From Chloroflexi bacterium RBG_16_48_8 (GTDB lineage Bacteria; Chloroflexota; Anaerolineae; Anaerolineales; E44-bin32): DNA of 6,432 nucleotides. Positions 6,237 through 6,432 of this stretch are shown piece by piece. The DNA is taken from assembly GCA_001795115.1 (NCBI GenBank), contig MGNI01000148.1, positions 34,528-40,959 of the forward strand. Reading direction: 5' to 3'. Position numbers and translations under genes: made by a program. Position 1 is the stretch's first letter. The number at the start of each line of letters is the position of its first letter. The notes below the pieces were generated by a model. That model searched no databases, was not told the origin of the DNA, and worked only from the letters and a program-made list of their open reading frames with translations.

Positions 6237-6244
6237 CTTTATTG
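6237..6244 (+). repeat. right copy of the 8-bp direct repeat (putative target-site duplication)
   Basis: CTTTATTG is repeated exactly here and directly follows the right end of the 120-bp element. See the left copy at 6109-6116. Removing the element plus one copy restores a continuous sequence between the S1 stop codon and the terminator. Confidence 0.7.
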
Positions 6245-6258
6245 GGATTGCGGCAGGT

Positions 6259-6294
6259 ACCGGGCCCAATCCATTCGCGCCCGGTCTTTATTTT
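6259..6294 (+). terminator. intrinsic terminator of the S1 gene or operon
   Basis: ACCGGGC (6259-6265) pairs perfectly with GCCCGGT (6279-6285) around a 13-base loop. The stem is followed by CTTTATTTT (6286-6294). A GC-rich seven-pair stem next to a T-rich tail is the classic rho-independent form. It now lies 150 bases after the S1 stop. Without the inserted 120-bp element and one 8-bp repeat it would lie about 22 bases after the stop, a normal distance. Confidence 0.72.
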
Positions 6295-6315
6295 AGAAAT
6301 GATAGGGCAATTGCG

Positions 6316-6432
6316 GTGAAAAACCGTACCAGCGCAAAATCAGAAAATCAGCCTAAAACGGAGGTTGACGCCAAGATCCCCATCGACCGTTGGCGCAACT
6401 TCTTCATTCGTTGGCAACACAGGATTGAGGAT
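6316..6432 (+). CDS. 5' end of an unidentified gene, cut by the window edge
   Basis: From GTG at 6316 the frame stays open for 39 codons to the right edge. The visible peptide is polar and Lys/Asn/Gln-rich at first (MKNRTSAKSENQPKTEVDAK) and then becomes aromatic and basic (IPIDRWRNFFIRWQHRIED). This looks like a cytoplasmic N-terminal tail leading toward a membrane segment or a helical domain. AGGG at 6304-6307 lies eight bases before the GTG and could serve as a ribosome binding site. The frame is open from 6235, but there is no better start codon in it. It begins 21 bases after the terminator, so it should belong to a new transcription unit. An FtsK-type DNA translocase N-terminus is conceivable from the charged tail, but the fragment is too short to name. 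Confidence 0.5.
   Translation, partial: MKNRTSAKSENQPKTEVDAKIPIDRWRNFFIRWQHRIED

Noticed and set aside
6109..6315. CRISPR array or tRNA in the intergenic region
   Set aside because: There are no regularly spaced direct repeats and no cloverleaf. The repeat structure is a single inverted unit with one flanking duplication.
6299..6319. Six-codon ATG frame overlapping the GTG start of the last gene
   Set aside because: It is too short and has no evidence of use. The overlap is most easily explained by chance.

Overview
The window carries six complete genes, all on the + strand, in a compact head-to-tail row (about 80 to 6108), followed by a 207-base intergenic stretch and the first 39 codons of a seventh + strand gene cut by the right edge. 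Gene content suggests a member of the Chloroflexota, probably Anaerolineae-like. The reasons are a three-domain S1 protein, a membrane protein with an outward Ig-like domain, and a multi-pass membrane/GAF protein whose C-terminal domain I associate from memory with Chloroflexota proteins. No rRNA or other taxonomic marker is present, so this assignment is an inference of moderate confidence.

Layout. A candidate extended -10 promoter (about 44-52) precedes a XerC/XerD-type tyrosine recombinase gene (80-940). This gene keeps the family's fold and spacing but has lost the nucleophilic tyrosine and three other catalytic residues. It overlaps by ATGA with a trimeric-type purine nucleoside phosphorylase (937-1773), whose active site is intact. 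Then, at gaps of 9, 26 and 17 bases, come a two-TM protein with an extracytoplasmic Ig-like domain (1783-2481), a GNAT acetyltransferase (2508-3047) and a 644-residue polytopic membrane protein with a GAF domain and a C-terminal helical/HTH-like domain but no kinase domain (3065-4999). After an 86-base leader with its own possible promoter and a GC-rich hairpin comes an S1-domain protein (best start 5086, end 6108). Its three S1 domains resemble domains 2-4 of ribosomal protein S1.

Intergenic region. Between the S1 gene and the last gene lies a 120-bp element (6117-6236). It has 16-bp imperfect terminal inverted repeats, a perfect 44-bp palindrome exactly in its centre, and an exact 8-bp direct repeat (CTTTATTG) on either side. 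This looks like a MITE-type insertion with a target-site duplication. Removing it would place a good intrinsic terminator (6259-6294) about 22 bases after the S1 stop codon, so the element seems to have landed between the gene and its terminator.

How the genes work together. Spacing and shared strand suggest one transcription unit, or two with the S1 gene separately promoted. Functions are mixed: purine salvage, acetylation, membrane sensing and RNA binding/translation. I see no single pathway and no evident defence or CRISPR system. The most notable items are the catalytically degenerate recombinase, the palindromic MITE-like element, and the membrane sensor with no recognisable kinase output.
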